A stretch of DNA of 64,000 bases from Nocardia acididurans (GCF_016741815.1 NZ_JAERRJ010000013.1:1-64000), one strand, 5' to 3'; positions 45,783 to 55,160 are shown, counted from the stretch's first letter. Notes: generated by a model not told the origin, from the letters alone. Numbers and translations are program-made.

Positions 45783-47213
45783 GTGCGAAGTGGTGACGAG
45801 GCGGCGGGAGCGCGGGAGCGGCCGGAGACCGGCAACGGTGCCGCGCGGGAGACCGCGACACGGACCGGGCGATCCGGCGCCGAGGACGTGGCCGACGCGG
45901 GTCCGCGCCGAATCCTCGGGATCGCGGTGCCGACCCTGGGAGTGCTGGTCGCCGAACCCGTCTACCTGCTGTTCGATATGGCTGTGGTGGGCCGCCTGGG
46001 CGCGCTCGCGCTGGCGGGGCTCGCGGTGGGCGGGCTGATCCTGGCGCAGGTGAGCACCCAGCTGACCTTCCTCAGCTACGGGACGACGGCGCGGGCGTCG
46101 CGGCGGCACGGCGCGGGGGACGAGCGCGGTGCGGTGGGGGAGGGCGTGCAGGCCAGCTGGCTCGCGATCGGTGCCGGGTTGGCGATCGTCGCGCTGCTCC
46201 AGATCTTCGCGGGCCCGGTGACCGGCGCCATTGCGGGCGGGGACGATATCGCCGGCGAGGCGCTGCCGTGGCTGCGGATCGCGCTGCTCGGCGTGCCGTT
46301 GATCCTGCTGTCCATGGCGGGTAACGGCTGGATGCGTGGCGTCCAGCAGACCCGGCGGCCTCTGCTGTATGTGATTGCGGGCCTGGCGCTTTCGGCGGTG
46401 CTGTGCCCGGTGCTGGTGCACGGCCTGCTGGGCGCGCCGCGGATGGGGCTGGAAGGTTCGGCGGTGGCCAATGTGGCCGGGCAACTGGTCAGCGGCGGGT
46501 TGTTCCTGCGCGCCCTGTTCGTGGCCGGGGTGCCGCTCGCGCCGCACCCCTCGATCATGCGGGCGCAACTGGTGCTCGGCCGGGATCTGATCGCCCGAAG
46601 TCTGGCGTTCCAAGCGTGTTTCGTATCGGCGGCCGCGGTGGCGTCGCGGTTCGGGGCGGCGTCGGTGGCGGCGCATCAGCTGGTCCTGCAGCTGTGGAAC
46701 TTCCTGGCCTTGACCCTGGATTCGCTGGCGATCGCCGCCCAGACCCTGGTGGGTGCGGCGCTGGGCGCCGGAAACGCCAGGGGCGCACAGGGTCTCGCCC
46801 GCCGGATCACCTCGTGGTCGACGGTGTTCGCGCTGTTGCTGGCCGCGGCGTTCGCGGCCGGATATGCGGTGATCCCGCGGCTGTTCACCGATGATCCGGC
46901 GGTGCTCGAGCGCACCCACGTGGCGTGGTGGTTCTTCGTGGGCATCATCCCGATCGCGGGCGTGGTCTTCGCCCTCGACGGTGTACTGCTCGGTGCGGGC
47001 GACGCCGCGTTCCTGCGCAACGCCACCCTGGGTTCGGCGCTGCTGGGCTTCCTGCCCGCCATCTGGCTGTCGCTGGCCTACGACTGGGGGATCGCCGGAA
47101 TCTGGTCGGGCCTGGTCGCTTTCATGGTGCTGCGCTTGATCGCGGTGTCGTGGCGGGCACTGTCCGGCCGGTGGGCGCGGGTCGGCGCGGACGTGCCCGG
47201 CCGGATGGCCTAA
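45783..47213 (+). CDS. MATE family exporter (DinF-like)
   Basis: The 476-residue protein has about 12 membrane helices of the multi-antimicrobial extrusion fold, with two homologous halves. Recognisable segments include LGVLVAEPVYLLFDMAVVGR, GNGWMRGVQQTRRPL and AAHQLVLQLWNFLALTLDS. It should exchange cationic compounds or drugs for H+ or Na+. In M. tuberculosis the DinF protein Rv2836c follows the DHH gene; here nine kilobases of other genes intervene. The GTG start with AAGGTGG is preferred, giving a 35-residue cytosolic tail. Its stop overlaps the convergent kshA-like gene by 3 bp. Confidence 0.85.
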   Translation: MRSGDEAAGARERPETGNGAARETATRTGRSGAEDVADAGPRRILGIAVPTLGVLVAEPVYLLFDMAVVGRLGALALAGLAVGGLILAQVSTQLTFLSYGTTARASRRHGAGDERGAVGEGVQASWLAIGAGLAIVALLQIFAGPVTGAIAGGDDIAGEALPWLRIALLGVPLILLSMAGNGWMRGVQQTRRPLLYVIAGLALSAVLCPVLVHGLLGAPRMGLEGSAVANVAGQLVSGGLFLRALFVAGVPLAPHPSIMRAQLVLGRDLIARSLAFQACFVSAAAVASRFGAASVAAHQLVLQLWNFLALTLDSLAIAAQTLVGAALGAGNARGAQGLARRITSWSTVFALLLAAAFAAGYAVIPRLFTDDPAVLERTHVAWWFFVGIIPIAGVVFALDGVLLGAGDAAFLRNATLGSALLGFLPAIWLSLAYDWGIAGIWSGLVAFMVLRLIAVSWRALSGRWARVGADVPGRMA

Positions 47214-48349
47214 CTCGCCTGATCGCCTGCGGCGGCGCGCTTTTCGAGGTTCTCCGCCACCTCGGCCTCCCAGTTCCGGTTGGCGTGGCTGGTGTCGACC
47301 TCGAATTCGAAGCGCGCGGTCATCTCCGGGGTGATGTCGGCGACGTCGACGTAGAACTGCTCGTACCACCGCCGCTGCTGATACACCGGCCCGTCCTCCT
47401 GCGTGAGCAGTGGATTGTCGATGCGCGTCTTGTGTTTCCAGATCTCGACATCCTGCAGGAATCCCACCCCGAAACTCTTGGCGAAGGCCTTGGCCAGTGA
47501 TCCGGCCTTCTCCGGCGGCAGCCCGGGAATGCGCTGCACGCTGACACCCCACTGCAGCATGAACGAATTGTGGGTCACCGGATAATGGCAGTTGATGAGC
47601 ACCACCTCCACGGTGTGCTCACCGAAGTCGTTGTGCAGGTAGTTGATCATGTAGGACGGCCCGAAATACGAAGCCTCCGAACGCAACAGCGTCATCGGCC
47701 CGGAATAGTTCGATCCGGAGTACACGTCCGGCCGTCCCTTGGACTGCAGGAACTGCGTCGCCACATGCCCCTCGAACACATTCCGGAACGAGATCGGGTA
47801 GGCGTAGTGAATGTAGAAGAAGTGCGCCATATCGACGTTGTTGTCGATGATTTCGCGGCAGTGCGCGCCTTCGATGAGCAGCTGATTCCAGCTCCAGTCG
47901 CTCCATTCGTCGGTGCCGATGCCCTCGATCTCCGGAATGGCGACCTCCGGCGGCGGTGGGTTGCCCTCCGGATCGTTCCAGACGAACAGCTGCCCATTGG
48001 TCTCGCAGGTGAGCCAGGCGCGCGTGCGCGCCAGCGGCGGCACCCGCCGCGCGTATGGGATGGCCGCGCATTTCCCGTCGCCGCGCCAGCGCCAATCATG
48101 GAACGGACAGGCGATATTGTCGTCCTTGACGCTGCCGTAGCTCAGATCCGCGCCCATGTGCCGGCAGTATCCGTCGAGTACGTGCAGCTCGCCCTTGCTG
48201 TCCGACCAGACGACGAGTTTGCCGCCGAAAGCGTTGACGGAGTGCGGTTCTCCGTCGCGGAAGGTGTCGGCCAGTCCGAGGCAGTGCCACCCGCGCGCGA
48301 ATCGCGTCATGGGTTGGCCGACATCGATCATCCGGGCCTGCTGGGTCAT
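47210..48349 (-). CDS. KshA-like Rieske oxygenase (3-ketosteroid 9-alpha-hydroxylase type)
   Basis: The 379-residue protein has the Rieske [2Fe-2S] motif C62-x-H64 ... C81-x-x-H84 in LDGYCRHMGADL and ACPFHDWRW, and a catalytic domain with NNVDMAHFFYIH, giving D173, H176 and H181 around the mononuclear iron. The closest known group is KshA, the terminal oxygenase of steroid ring degradation, which works with the reductase KshB; no KshB is present here. The ATG at 48349 has GGAGGA upstream and overlaps the stop of the SDR gene (ATGA), so the two are coupled. Substrate may be another steroid or polycyclic compound. Confidence 0.87.
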   Translation of the reverse strand: MTQQARMIDVGQPMTRFARGWHCLGLADTFRDGEPHSVNAFGGKLVVWSDSKGELHVLDGYCRHMGADLSYGSVKDDNIACPFHDWRWRGDGKCAAIPYARRVPPLARTRAWLTCETNGQLFVWNDPEGNPPPPEVAIPEIEGIGTDEWSDWSWNQLLIEGAHCREIIDNNVDMAHFFYIHYAYPISFRNVFEGHVATQFLQSKGRPDVYSGSNYSGPMTLLRSEASYFGPSYMINYLHNDFGEHTVEVVLINCHYPVTHNSFMLQWGVSVQRIPGLPPEKAGSLAKAFAKSFGVGFLQDVEIWKHKTRIDNPLLTQEDGPVYQQRRWYEQFYVDVADITPEMTARFEFEVDTSHANRNWEAEVAENLEKRAAAGDQAS

Positions 48350-49134
48350 CTGCGTCCTCCGCGATTGATGATCGGAGCCATCACGCCGGGCAGAATTCTG
48401 TTGAGCCCGATGAGAATCCGGTTGTAGGCCGGAAATGTGATGAACTGCTTGTTCTTCGACACCCCGTGCAGGATGGCGTCGGCGGCGTCGAGGGGGCGCA
48501 CCTTGGCGAACGGCAGGGTGTCGATCGAGGTGCGGTAGTCGTATCCGTTGAGATTGACCGCGCTGTCGAAGATTCCGGTGTCGACGACGCCGGGCAGGAC
48601 GACACTCACACGGACGCCGTAGCCGGCGGCTTCGGCGCGCAGGGAGGTACTCAGGCCCACCACGGCGTGTTTCGTGGCCGCGTAGGCGGTGGAGCGGGCG
48701 ACCGGCATGACCCCGGCGCTGCTGGCGGTGTTCACGATGTGCCCGCGGCCCTGTGCGCGCATGCGGGCGTAGGCGTGCTGGGTGCCGTGGACGACGCCCC
48801 AGAAGTTGACGCCGACGATCCTGTCCCACGCGTCGGGCGTCATATCGGCGAAGTCGCCGCCGACCACGATGCCGGCATTGTTGAACATGAGATCCAGCCG
48901 GCCGTGCTCGTCGACGACCCGGTCGACCACCGCCGCCACGGCCTCCGAGTCCGAGACGTCGGCGACGATCGTCGTCACCGGACCGAGTGCGCCGGAAACC
49001 GATTCGGTGAGGCCGTGCGCGTCGCGGTCGACGGCGTAGACCGTGGCTCCGCGCGCGAGCAGTCTGGTCACGAGTGCGCGTCCGATGCCGGACGCCGCGC
49101 CCGTGACGATCGCGGTCGCGGAGTAGAACGTCAT
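48346..49134 (-). CDS. Short-chain dehydrogenase/reductase
   Basis: The 262-residue SDR has cofactor motif VTGAASGIGRALV, NNAG in MFNNAGIVVGG, catalytic Ser in NTASSAGVM and YAATKHAVVG with the Tyr-Lys pair. The extended C-terminus (FPAYNRILIGLNRILPGVM) is hydrophobic and may touch the membrane. It would act on a hydroxyl or keto group of the same substrate as the coupled KshA-like oxygenase. A perfect palindrome lies ten bases upstream of the ATG, so the operon is probably controlled by a TetR-like repressor encoded elsewhere. Confidence 0.87.
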   Translation of the reverse strand: MTFYSATAIVTGAASGIGRALVTRLLARGATVYAVDRDAHGLTESVSGALGPVTTIVADVSDSEAVAAVVDRVVDEHGRLDLMFNNAGIVVGGDFADMTPDAWDRIVGVNFWGVVHGTQHAYARMRAQGRGHIVNTASSAGVMPVARSTAYAATKHAVVGLSTSLRAEAAGYGVRVSVVLPGVVDTGIFDSAVNLNGYDYRTSIDTLPFAKVRPLDAADAILHGVSKNKQFITFPAYNRILIGLNRILPGVMAPIINRGGRR

Positions 49135-49143
49135 GCGCAGAGG

Positions 49144-49161
49144 TTAAGCATCGGCGCTTAA
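49144..49161. promoter_or_regulatory. Perfect palindromic operator TTAAGC-N6-GCTTAA
   Basis: TTAAGC (49144-49149) and GCTTAA (49156-49161) flank ATCGGC ten bases before the SDR start codon. The AT-rich half-sites stand out in this high-GC region. The position, overlapping the likely leader and promoter, suits a TetR-type repressor site for the SDR-KshA operon. Confidence 0.65.
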
Positions 49162-49179
49162 ATCAGCAAGCGTTGAGGA

Positions 49180-49776
49180 TTACTCCTTGTTTGCCCGATG
49201 CCGGCGCACGATGACCCGGGCCGGGCGCACCGACCGGTCGGCAATGGTGAGGCCGGGCTGCAGCACCGAATCCACCGTGCGGTCGTCGGCCGGATCCGCG
49301 GTGGCGACCACATCCGCGGCCTCCATGGTCGAGGCGTCGAAGACCACCCCGGCGGCCGGGACCACGACCTGGCCGCCGCGGCCGGTCAGCAGGCGCTCCA
49401 CCCGATTGGCGAAGGTTTCGAAGGCGGCGTGCTCGGTGTCGGACTGTGCCGTCGTGGCCAGCGCCAGCGCATCGCCGTAGAGCGCGAACAATTCCACGAC
49501 CAGCGGTGCGTCCGCGCCCGCCCGTTCGCGCTGCGCGCGAGCCCTGGCATCGTCGGAGAGCCGTTCGAGGGCGGCGGCCTGGCGGGCGACGATCCGGGTC
49601 AGGTCGTCGATGCGCTCGGCGACCTCGGCCGTCGTCGGTTCGGCGGGCCGCGCGAGCGTCTCGGCGGCCGACTCGGCCACTTCGGCCGGCGCGGCGGTCG
49701 CGGGCGCGGCGGCGTCGTCCGGCAACTGTCCGGCGGTGGTCTCGGAATGCCCAGTCGCTGCGGCTGATTCGGTCAT
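49180..49776 (-). CDS. GrpE-like nucleotide exchange factor (divergent)
   Basis: The 198-residue protein has an N-terminal low-complexity part, a coiled coil (residues about 55-90, VAERIDDLTRIVARQAAALE) and a GrpE-like head with the conserved ending PGLTIADRSVRPARVIVRR. It should release ADP from an Hsp70. It is divergent from an Hsp70 gene with only 50 bp between. It is clearly different from the housekeeping GrpE and probably serves only this local Hsp70. A -10 TATCGT (49788-49783, minus strand) lies 6 nt before the ATG, suggesting a leaderless transcript. Confidence 0.7.
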   Translation of the reverse strand: MTESAAATGHSETTAGQLPDDAAAPATAAPAEVAESAAETLARPAEPTTAEVAERIDDLTRIVARQAAALERLSDDARARAQRERAGADAPLVVELFALYGDALALATTAQSDTEHAAFETFANRVERLLTGRGGQVVVPAAGVVFDASTMEAADVVATADPADDRTVDSVLQPGLTIADRSVRPARVIVRRHRANKE

Positions 49777-49782
49777 GCTCGC

Positions 49783-49818
49783 ACGATAGTCCCGGGTGTC
49801 CGTGGCGGCTGATACGAT
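49783..49818. promoter_or_regulatory. Face-to-face leaderless promoters of the GrpE-like and Hsp70 genes
   Basis: A minus-strand TATCGT (49788-49783) lies 6 nt before the GrpE-like start and a plus-strand TACGAT (49813-49818) lies 8 nt before the Hsp70 start. No HspR (HAIR) palindrome was recognised between them. Confidence 0.45.
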
Positions 49819-49826
49819 CGCCGACT

Positions 49827-51509
49827 ATGGGGGTCTTCGGCATCGACCTGGGCACAACGAATTCGGCTATCGCGCGGATCGACGCGGACGGCCGCCCGGA
49901 AGTACTCGTGGGAATGAACGGCGAACCGACTATTCCGTCGGTGGTGCTGTTCGCGTCCGCGCACGATCATGTGGTGGGTGAGGGCGCCCGGCGGCAGTCG
50001 CGGCTGGATCCCGAGCACGTGTGTTCGCTGGTGAAACGCCGTATGGGTGATGCGGAGTGGCGGTTCGCGGCGCACGGGCAGCGGTGGTCGGCCCCCGCGG
50101 TCTCCTCCCTGATCTTGAAGAGCCTCGCCGCCGACGCCGAATTCGGTGGCGGCGGCACCGTCCAGCGGGTGGTCATCACGGTGCCCGCCTACTTCGGCGA
50201 CGAAGAGCGCCGCGCCACCATCCAGGCCGGCACCTACGCCGGGTTCGATGTGGCGGGCGTGCTGTCCGAGCCGATCGCGGCCGCGCTGTCCTACGGTTTC
50301 GGGCGGCTCGACGGCAGCATCGAGATCGGCAAGGGCGGCGCACGGGAGACGGTGCTCGTCTACGACCTCGGCGGCGGCACCTTCGACGCCACCGTCATCG
50401 AACTGGCCGATCGCCGCATCTCCGTGCTCTCGGTCGAGGGCGATCACCAACTCGGCGGCGCGGATTGGGACGAGCGCATCGCACTGCACCTGTCCCAGCA
50501 GTTCTGCGCCGCCAATCCCGATGCCGAGGATCCGCTCGACGATTCGGCCGGTTCGCAGATGCTGGTGCTGGCCGCCGAACGCGCCAAGCGCGAGCTGAGC
50601 GACGCCGAGAGCACCGAGGTCGTGGTGGCCCACGACGGCGCTCGCGCGGTGATCACACTGACCCGCACCGAGATGGAGGCCATGACGGCCTCGCTCATGC
50701 GGCGCACCATCGATCTCGCCAAGGCATGTCTGACGGCGGCCGGGGCGCGCGGCGTGCACCGGGTGGATCGGCTGCTGCTGGTCGGCGGCTCCTCGCGGAT
50801 GCCGATGGTGGCGCGCGAACTGCAGCGCGAACTCGGCCTCCTCGGTGAACTGCGCGATCCGGATCTGTCGGTGGCGCGCGGTGCGGCGCTCTACGGCGAG
50901 AAGCTCGAGATGGAGCGGCTGATCGTCGCCGATCTGGTGACCCGCGGCCGACTACGCGACGGCGCCGATCTGCGCGAAGCCGATCCGCGGGAACTGGAAC
51001 AGTCGCTGGCCCGGGTGGCGGCCTCCTTCGGGCAGCCGGTGAGCCTGGTGCGCCGCATGCTCGAGATCCAGGTCGACACGGTGGTGTCGCGGGGCTTCGG
51101 TGTGCTGGCGCTGGACACCTACAACGGGCTGGCGGCGAGCTGGCTGGTGCACCGCAATCAGACCCTGCCGATCAAGGTGCGGCGGTCCTACGGCACGGTG
51201 CGCGCGGATCAGGATCAGATCGAGCTGACCATCGTCGAACAGCAGGGGCAGGCGGCCTCCACCCGGCCCGAGGATACGAAGGTCTTGGTGGAGGGGCGGA
51301 TTCGCGATATCCCGCCCGGCTACGCGGCGGGCAGTGAGGTGCGGGTGACCTTCGAGATGGGTTTCGACGGTGTCCTGCACGTGACGGCCTTTCACGTGGA
51401 CGCGAATATGCCGCTCACCCTGTCGGTGCAGACCGGGGCCACGCTGTCGCAGGCGGACGTGGCGCGCGAGCTGGACCAGTTGCAGCGCACCCGGCGCCGG
51501 CCCGCCTGA
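49827..51509 (+). CDS. Hsp70 family protein
   Basis: The 560-residue protein has a complete nucleotide-binding domain: GIDLGTTNSAIARI, PAYFGDEERRATIQAG, VYDLGGGTFDATVIEL and LLLVGGSSRMPMVARE. The substrate-binding part is short (about residues 430-530, for example LPIKVRRSYGTVRADQDQIE) and there is no DnaK-type lid end or EEVD tail. It resembles the actinobacterial Hsp70-like group rather than DnaK. It pairs divergently with a GrpE-like gene and is followed 33 bp later by a large multidomain gene, probably in one transcript. A substrate-specific chaperone is likely; targets are unknown. Confidence 0.85.
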   Translation: MGVFGIDLGTTNSAIARIDADGRPEVLVGMNGEPTIPSVVLFASAHDHVVGEGARRQSRLDPEHVCSLVKRRMGDAEWRFAAHGQRWSAPAVSSLILKSLAADAEFGGGGTVQRVVITVPAYFGDEERRATIQAGTYAGFDVAGVLSEPIAAALSYGFGRLDGSIEIGKGGARETVLVYDLGGGTFDATVIELADRRISVLSVEGDHQLGGADWDERIALHLSQQFCAANPDAEDPLDDSAGSQMLVLAAERAKRELSDAESTEVVVAHDGARAVITLTRTEMEAMTASLMRRTIDLAKACLTAAGARGVHRVDRLLLVGGSSRMPMVARELQRELGLLGELRDPDLSVARGAALYGEKLEMERLIVADLVTRGRLRDGADLREADPRELEQSLARVAASFGQPVSLVRRMLEIQVDTVVSRGFGVLALDTYNGLAASWLVHRNQTLPIKVRRSYGTVRADQDQIELTIVEQQGQAASTRPEDTKVLVEGRIRDIPPGYAAGSEVRVTFEMGFDGVLHVTAFHVDANMPLTLSVQTGATLSQADVARELDQLQRTRRRPA

Positions 51510-51542
51510 CCCTTCGAGACGCCGAACCCGAGACGAAAAGCC

Positions 51543-54095
51543 ATGCACGCCTTCGATCCCAACGACTATCGCAAGCGGGTGCTCGCCGCCGTGGAACGCC
51601 GCGGCGGCATCGAGACCTCGGATGCGTTCGAGCTGTACGACATTCCGCTGGAGGACGCCGAGCGGCTCACCGATGTGCAGGTGAAGGAGCGCATCGACGA
51701 GGTCTGGGGTTTCTGGCAGAAGCAGCGCGATCATCCGAAGTATCGGGTGCTGGTGGGGCTGCTCGTGGACGAGCACGACGAGCTGTCCGAGCCGCTGCTG
51801 CGCGCGGCCTCGCGGCGCGTGGAGGCCGATCGGGTGCGACAGCTTCGGGCGCGGCGGGATTCGGAACGCTACGAGATGCTCGACACCGCCATCGAGCGGC
51901 TCGTGGCGCGGTACGGCGGCGTGCCGACCGGCAAGATTCCGGGTCTCGAGGATATCGGCGGGATGAGCGGCCTGAACGCCGCGGAGATCCAGGCGCGCAT
52001 CCGTCGGCACCGTCTCATCGACGAACCGTCGGCTCCGGCTCCGGCCCCCGCTCCCGGTCTGGATGCCGGTAGGCGGCAACAGATCCGGAAGCTGCTCGCC
52101 GAGTACGAGCGCCTGCTCCCCGGCGACCCGGTCCCGACCCTGCTGGTGCTGCTCGGCCTCGATTTCACGAAGGCGCACCAGACCGGCGAAATCCACCTGC
52201 GCGCCGAGGCTTTGCGCTCCCGCACCCGCGAACTCCCGCCCGGCCGCATCCGCGTGGTCCTCGACGAACTCCTCATCCACATCAGCGACCTCCTGGAATC
52301 CGGCGGCCCCCTGGTCGACGAGTACCTGCGCGCGATCGTCGACGACGTCACCGACCTGCTGCGTCCCCAGGTCCGCGCCGCCGTCCTGGTCGAAGATCAC
52401 CTCGTCGCAGCCGATTTCGACTTCCTCGTCGGCGAGGCCATGACGGCCGGTCTCGACCACTCCACCGCCGAACAGGTCCTCATCGGCCTCACCGACGAAC
52501 TCGGCACCACCGTCGAAGGCCGCGAACACCTCGCGGGTTCCGGTGCCCCCGTTCGTCTTCCGAGTTCGGCGGGCGCGGGATCCACCGGCCACGGCGGCAC
52601 GGGCGGCTACCGCAGCGCCGCCGGATCCACGGGTCATGGCGGCTCCGGCGGGGCGACCGGTACCGTCGGCCGTGGCAGCGCGAGCACCGGCCACGGCGCG
52701 CCTTTCGGTGGCGGCACCGGAACATCCGGGGGCGCAACGGCTTCCCGTGCTTGGGAGGAACCGCTCAGGGCGGCCCGCGCCGCCCTGCGCGCCGGGCGGC
52801 CCCGCGAGGCCGACCAGCACGTGCAGGAGGCCAGGCGCAGACTCGGCGGCGACAGCACCGGCATGACCTCCCTTCGCCCGGTGGCGGACGAGGTGGACCG
52901 CGTGCTCCTCGAAGCCTCGCTGCGCTGGCGCAAAGCCGGGGTCGCCTACGCGGGTCGGCGCTACGTCGAAGCGCTGCAGCACCTGGAATACCTCGAGCAC
53001 ACCGCCTCCGACGTCCCCAACCCCGACCCCCGCGGCCCCGGCCTCGACCAGCTGGCCACCACGGCCCGCGCCGAACTCGCCAAGGCGGACCAACTCCTGG
53101 CCTCCGCCCCCGCGGCTCCGGCCGCCGCCCGAATGCGCGCTCTCCGAGCCATTTTCGACATCTGCGCCGACCACGCCGGGGCCACCGCCGCCCTCGCGGC
53201 CCTGCCCGTCGACGCCCCCGGCAAGGTCTCCGCCGCCCGCAAACCCGACGGCACCATCGTCATCTCCTGGAACCCGTCACCCACCGAAGATGCCGAATAC
53301 CGCGTCACCCGCCTCCAGCCCGACGGCAGCTGGCGCGTGGTCGGCCGCACCCGGGGCACGGCCCTCGAGGACGGCGGCTCACCCACCGGCCCCGTCCCCA
53401 CCTACGGCGTGGTCGCCTCCGTCTCCGGCCGCACCTCCGAAATGTCCCGCTCCGATCAGGCCCCACCCGCTCCGGCGGTCGTTCCCGCCTCGGGCGCGAC
53501 GACCGCCACCGGGACACCCGTCACCGCCGATGGCACGGCCACCTCGCGAGGCACGGGCACCTCGGCACCTGCACCGTCGCCGTCGACCGGCCGCATCGAC
53601 TACACCCGCCCACCGCGCCGCCGCGACACCACGGGAACTGGTTCCGGCCCGGGAGTCCCGCCCGTCGGGGGATCCGCTGCCGCCGGTGAGGCGGCGACCG
53701 GCGCGGGACGCTCCGCGCAGCCCGGCACCAGTCCTGCCCCCGGTCGTTCGGCATCGCCCACCGGAACCGCGTCAGGCGCGGCGACCGGCGATATGCCCGC
53801 GGTCGGGCAGCTGGCCGAGCAGGGTGGGCTGCTGGTTTTCGACTGGCCGGCGGGTGTCACCGAGGTGATGGTCTACGCGCGCGGCGACGCTCCGCCCGCC
53901 GCGCCGGGTGACCCGCAGGCGCGCGGGTGGAAGGTCACCAATACGCGCTATCAGATCGACGGCGGGGCGCGGGTGCTCGCGGATATCCCTCGTCCCTGTC
54001 ATCTCGCGGTGGCGGCGTGCCGTCGTGAGCCTTCCGGAACCCTCACTGTCGCAGCCGCTTTCGGGCCGGATTCGCACATCCACTGGATCCACTGA
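51543..54095 (+). CDS. Large Hsp70-associated protein with helical and Fn3-like domains
   Basis: The 850-residue cytosolic protein has several parts. There is a helical N-terminal region (residues 1-150), a second helical domain (about 176-325), and a Gly/Ser/Thr linker with STGHGG repeats (330-400). A TPR-like helical region (400-540, RAARAALRAGRPREADQHVQ) follows, then two Fn3-like beta domains (about 550-640, GKVSAARKPDGTIVISWNPS, and 765-850), separated by a disordered stretch. No enzyme motif is visible. Close linkage to the Hsp70 gene suggests a partner that delivers or binds clients. The N-terminus might include a J-like helical hairpin, but no HPD is present. Confidence 0.7.
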   Translation: MHAFDPNDYRKRVLAAVERRGGIETSDAFELYDIPLEDAERLTDVQVKERIDEVWGFWQKQRDHPKYRVLVGLLVDEHDELSEPLLRAASRRVEADRVRQLRARRDSERYEMLDTAIERLVARYGGVPTGKIPGLEDIGGMSGLNAAEIQARIRRHRLIDEPSAPAPAPAPGLDAGRRQQIRKLLAEYERLLPGDPVPTLLVLLGLDFTKAHQTGEIHLRAEALRSRTRELPPGRIRVVLDELLIHISDLLESGGPLVDEYLRAIVDDVTDLLRPQVRAAVLVEDHLVAADFDFLVGEAMTAGLDHSTAEQVLIGLTDELGTTVEGREHLAGSGAPVRLPSSAGAGSTGHGGTGGYRSAAGSTGHGGSGGATGTVGRGSASTGHGAPFGGGTGTSGGATASRAWEEPLRAARAALRAGRPREADQHVQEARRRLGGDSTGMTSLRPVADEVDRVLLEASLRWRKAGVAYAGRRYVEALQHLEYLEHTASDVPNPDPRGPGLDQLATTARAELAKADQLLASAPAAPAAARMRALRAIFDICADHAGATAALAALPVDAPGKVSAARKPDGTIVISWNPSPTEDAEYRVTRLQPDGSWRVVGRTRGTALEDGGSPTGPVPTYGVVASVSGRTSEMSRSDQAPPAPAVVPASGATTATGTPVTADGTATSRGTGTSAPAPSPSTGRIDYTRPPRRRDTTGTGSGPGVPPVGGSAAAGEAATGAGRSAQPGTSPAPGRSASPTGTASGAATGDMPAVGQLAEQGGLLVFDWPAGVTEVMVYARGDAPPAAPGDPQARGWKVTNTRYQIDGGARVLADIPRPCHLAVAACRREPSGTLTVAAAFGPDSHIHWIH

Positions 54096-54203
54096 CACCG
54101 TCCCCGCCTCCCTGCCCGCATCGGCCGGGTGGGGGCGTGGGAATCTGGTGGGGGTCGGTGCTGTTGGTGCGTGGACCGGTCGTGAACAGAGAGGTGGAGC
54201 TGG

Positions 54204-55160
54204 GTGAATCCGAAACTGATGGCGGTGAGCGACATCCATGTCGGGCATCAGGGCAACAAACCCGTGGTGGAGGCCATTCGAGCGGATTCTCCGGAGGATT
54301 GGCTGATTCTGGCCGGGGACGTGGGGGAGAAGACCGAGGACATCCGGTGGGCGCTGCAGACCCTGCGGAGCCGATTCGCGAAGGTCATCTGGGTTCCCGG
54401 CAATCACGAGTTGTGGACTACCGCAAAGGATCCCGTGCAGATGCACGGCGCGGCACGCTACGACTACCTGGTCTCGATCTGCCGCGATCTGGATGTGGTG
54501 ACGCCGGAGGATCCGTTCCCGGTCTGGACGGGTGCGGGCGCGGAGGAGCACGGCGGCGCGGTCACGCTCGCGCCGATGTTCCTGCTCTACGACTACTCAT
54601 GGCTGCCGGAGGGGACGCTCACCAAGGCGCAGGGCCTGGCGTTGGCCCGCGAGCGCAATGTGGTGGCGACCGACGAATTCCTGCTCGGCTCCGAGCCGTA
54701 CGCGACCCGCGATGCCTGGTGTCACGCCCGCGTGCAGTACACCAAGCGCCGCCTGGACGCCCTGCCCGCCGAGACCCCGCTGGTGCTGATCAACCACTGG
54801 CCGCTGCTGCGCAAGCCCACCGACATGCTGTGGTACCCCGAGTTCGCCCTCTGGTGCGGCACCGACCTCACCGAGGACTGGCACGTCACCTACAACACGG
54901 TGTGCTCGGTCTACGGCCACCTGCACATTCCGCGCACCACCCACTACGACGGCGTCCGCCACGAGGAAGTCTCCCTCGGCTACCCCCGCGAATGGCAGCG
55001 CCGCGGCCTCCCCGACAAACTGCTGCGCCAAATCCTGCCCACCCCCGACTACGGCGACACCCTCAACGCCTGGGGTGGCCACTTCAAGATCACCCCCGAA
55101 ATGGAACAACTCGCCCAGCAGATGCGGCAGCAGGCCGAGAAGCGCCGGGGCCTGGCCTGA
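54204..55160 (+). CDS. Calcineurin-like metallophosphoesterase (Rv2795c-like)
   Basis: The 318-residue protein has the metallophosphatase motifs in order: D-x-H in AVSDIHVG, GD in ILAGDVGE, GNHE in VWVPGNHELW-type sequence, H in VLINHWPL and GHLH in SVYGHLHIPRT. The C-terminal half carries a charged tail (PEMEQLAQQMRQQAEKRRG). It should be a metal-dependent phosphodiesterase or phosphatase in the cytosol. In M. tuberculosis its counterpart Rv2795c lies directly beside pptT; here about 6 kb of other genes lie between. GTG start with GAGGTGG upstream. Confidence 0.9.
   Translation: MNPKLMAVSDIHVGHQGNKPVVEAIRADSPEDWLILAGDVGEKTEDIRWALQTLRSRFAKVIWVPGNHELWTTAKDPVQMHGAARYDYLVSICRDLDVVTPEDPFPVWTGAGAEEHGGAVTLAPMFLLYDYSWLPEGTLTKAQGLALARERNVVATDEFLLGSEPYATRDAWCHARVQYTKRRLDALPAETPLVLINHWPLLRKPTDMLWYPEFALWCGTDLTEDWHVTYNTVCSVYGHLHIPRTTHYDGVRHEEVSLGYPREWQRRGLPDKLLRQILPTPDYGDTLNAWGGHFKITPEMEQLAQQMRQQAEKRRGLA

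Noticed and set aside
42409-45861. 1150-codon minus-strand open frame across the carboxylic acid reductase
   Set aside because: It is the complement shadow of a clearly functional gene and has no recognisable domain or ribosome site.
45702-47552. 616-codon minus-strand frame across the MATE gene
   Set aside because: The plus-strand frame encodes a 12-helix exporter; the antisense product is basic and non-globular.
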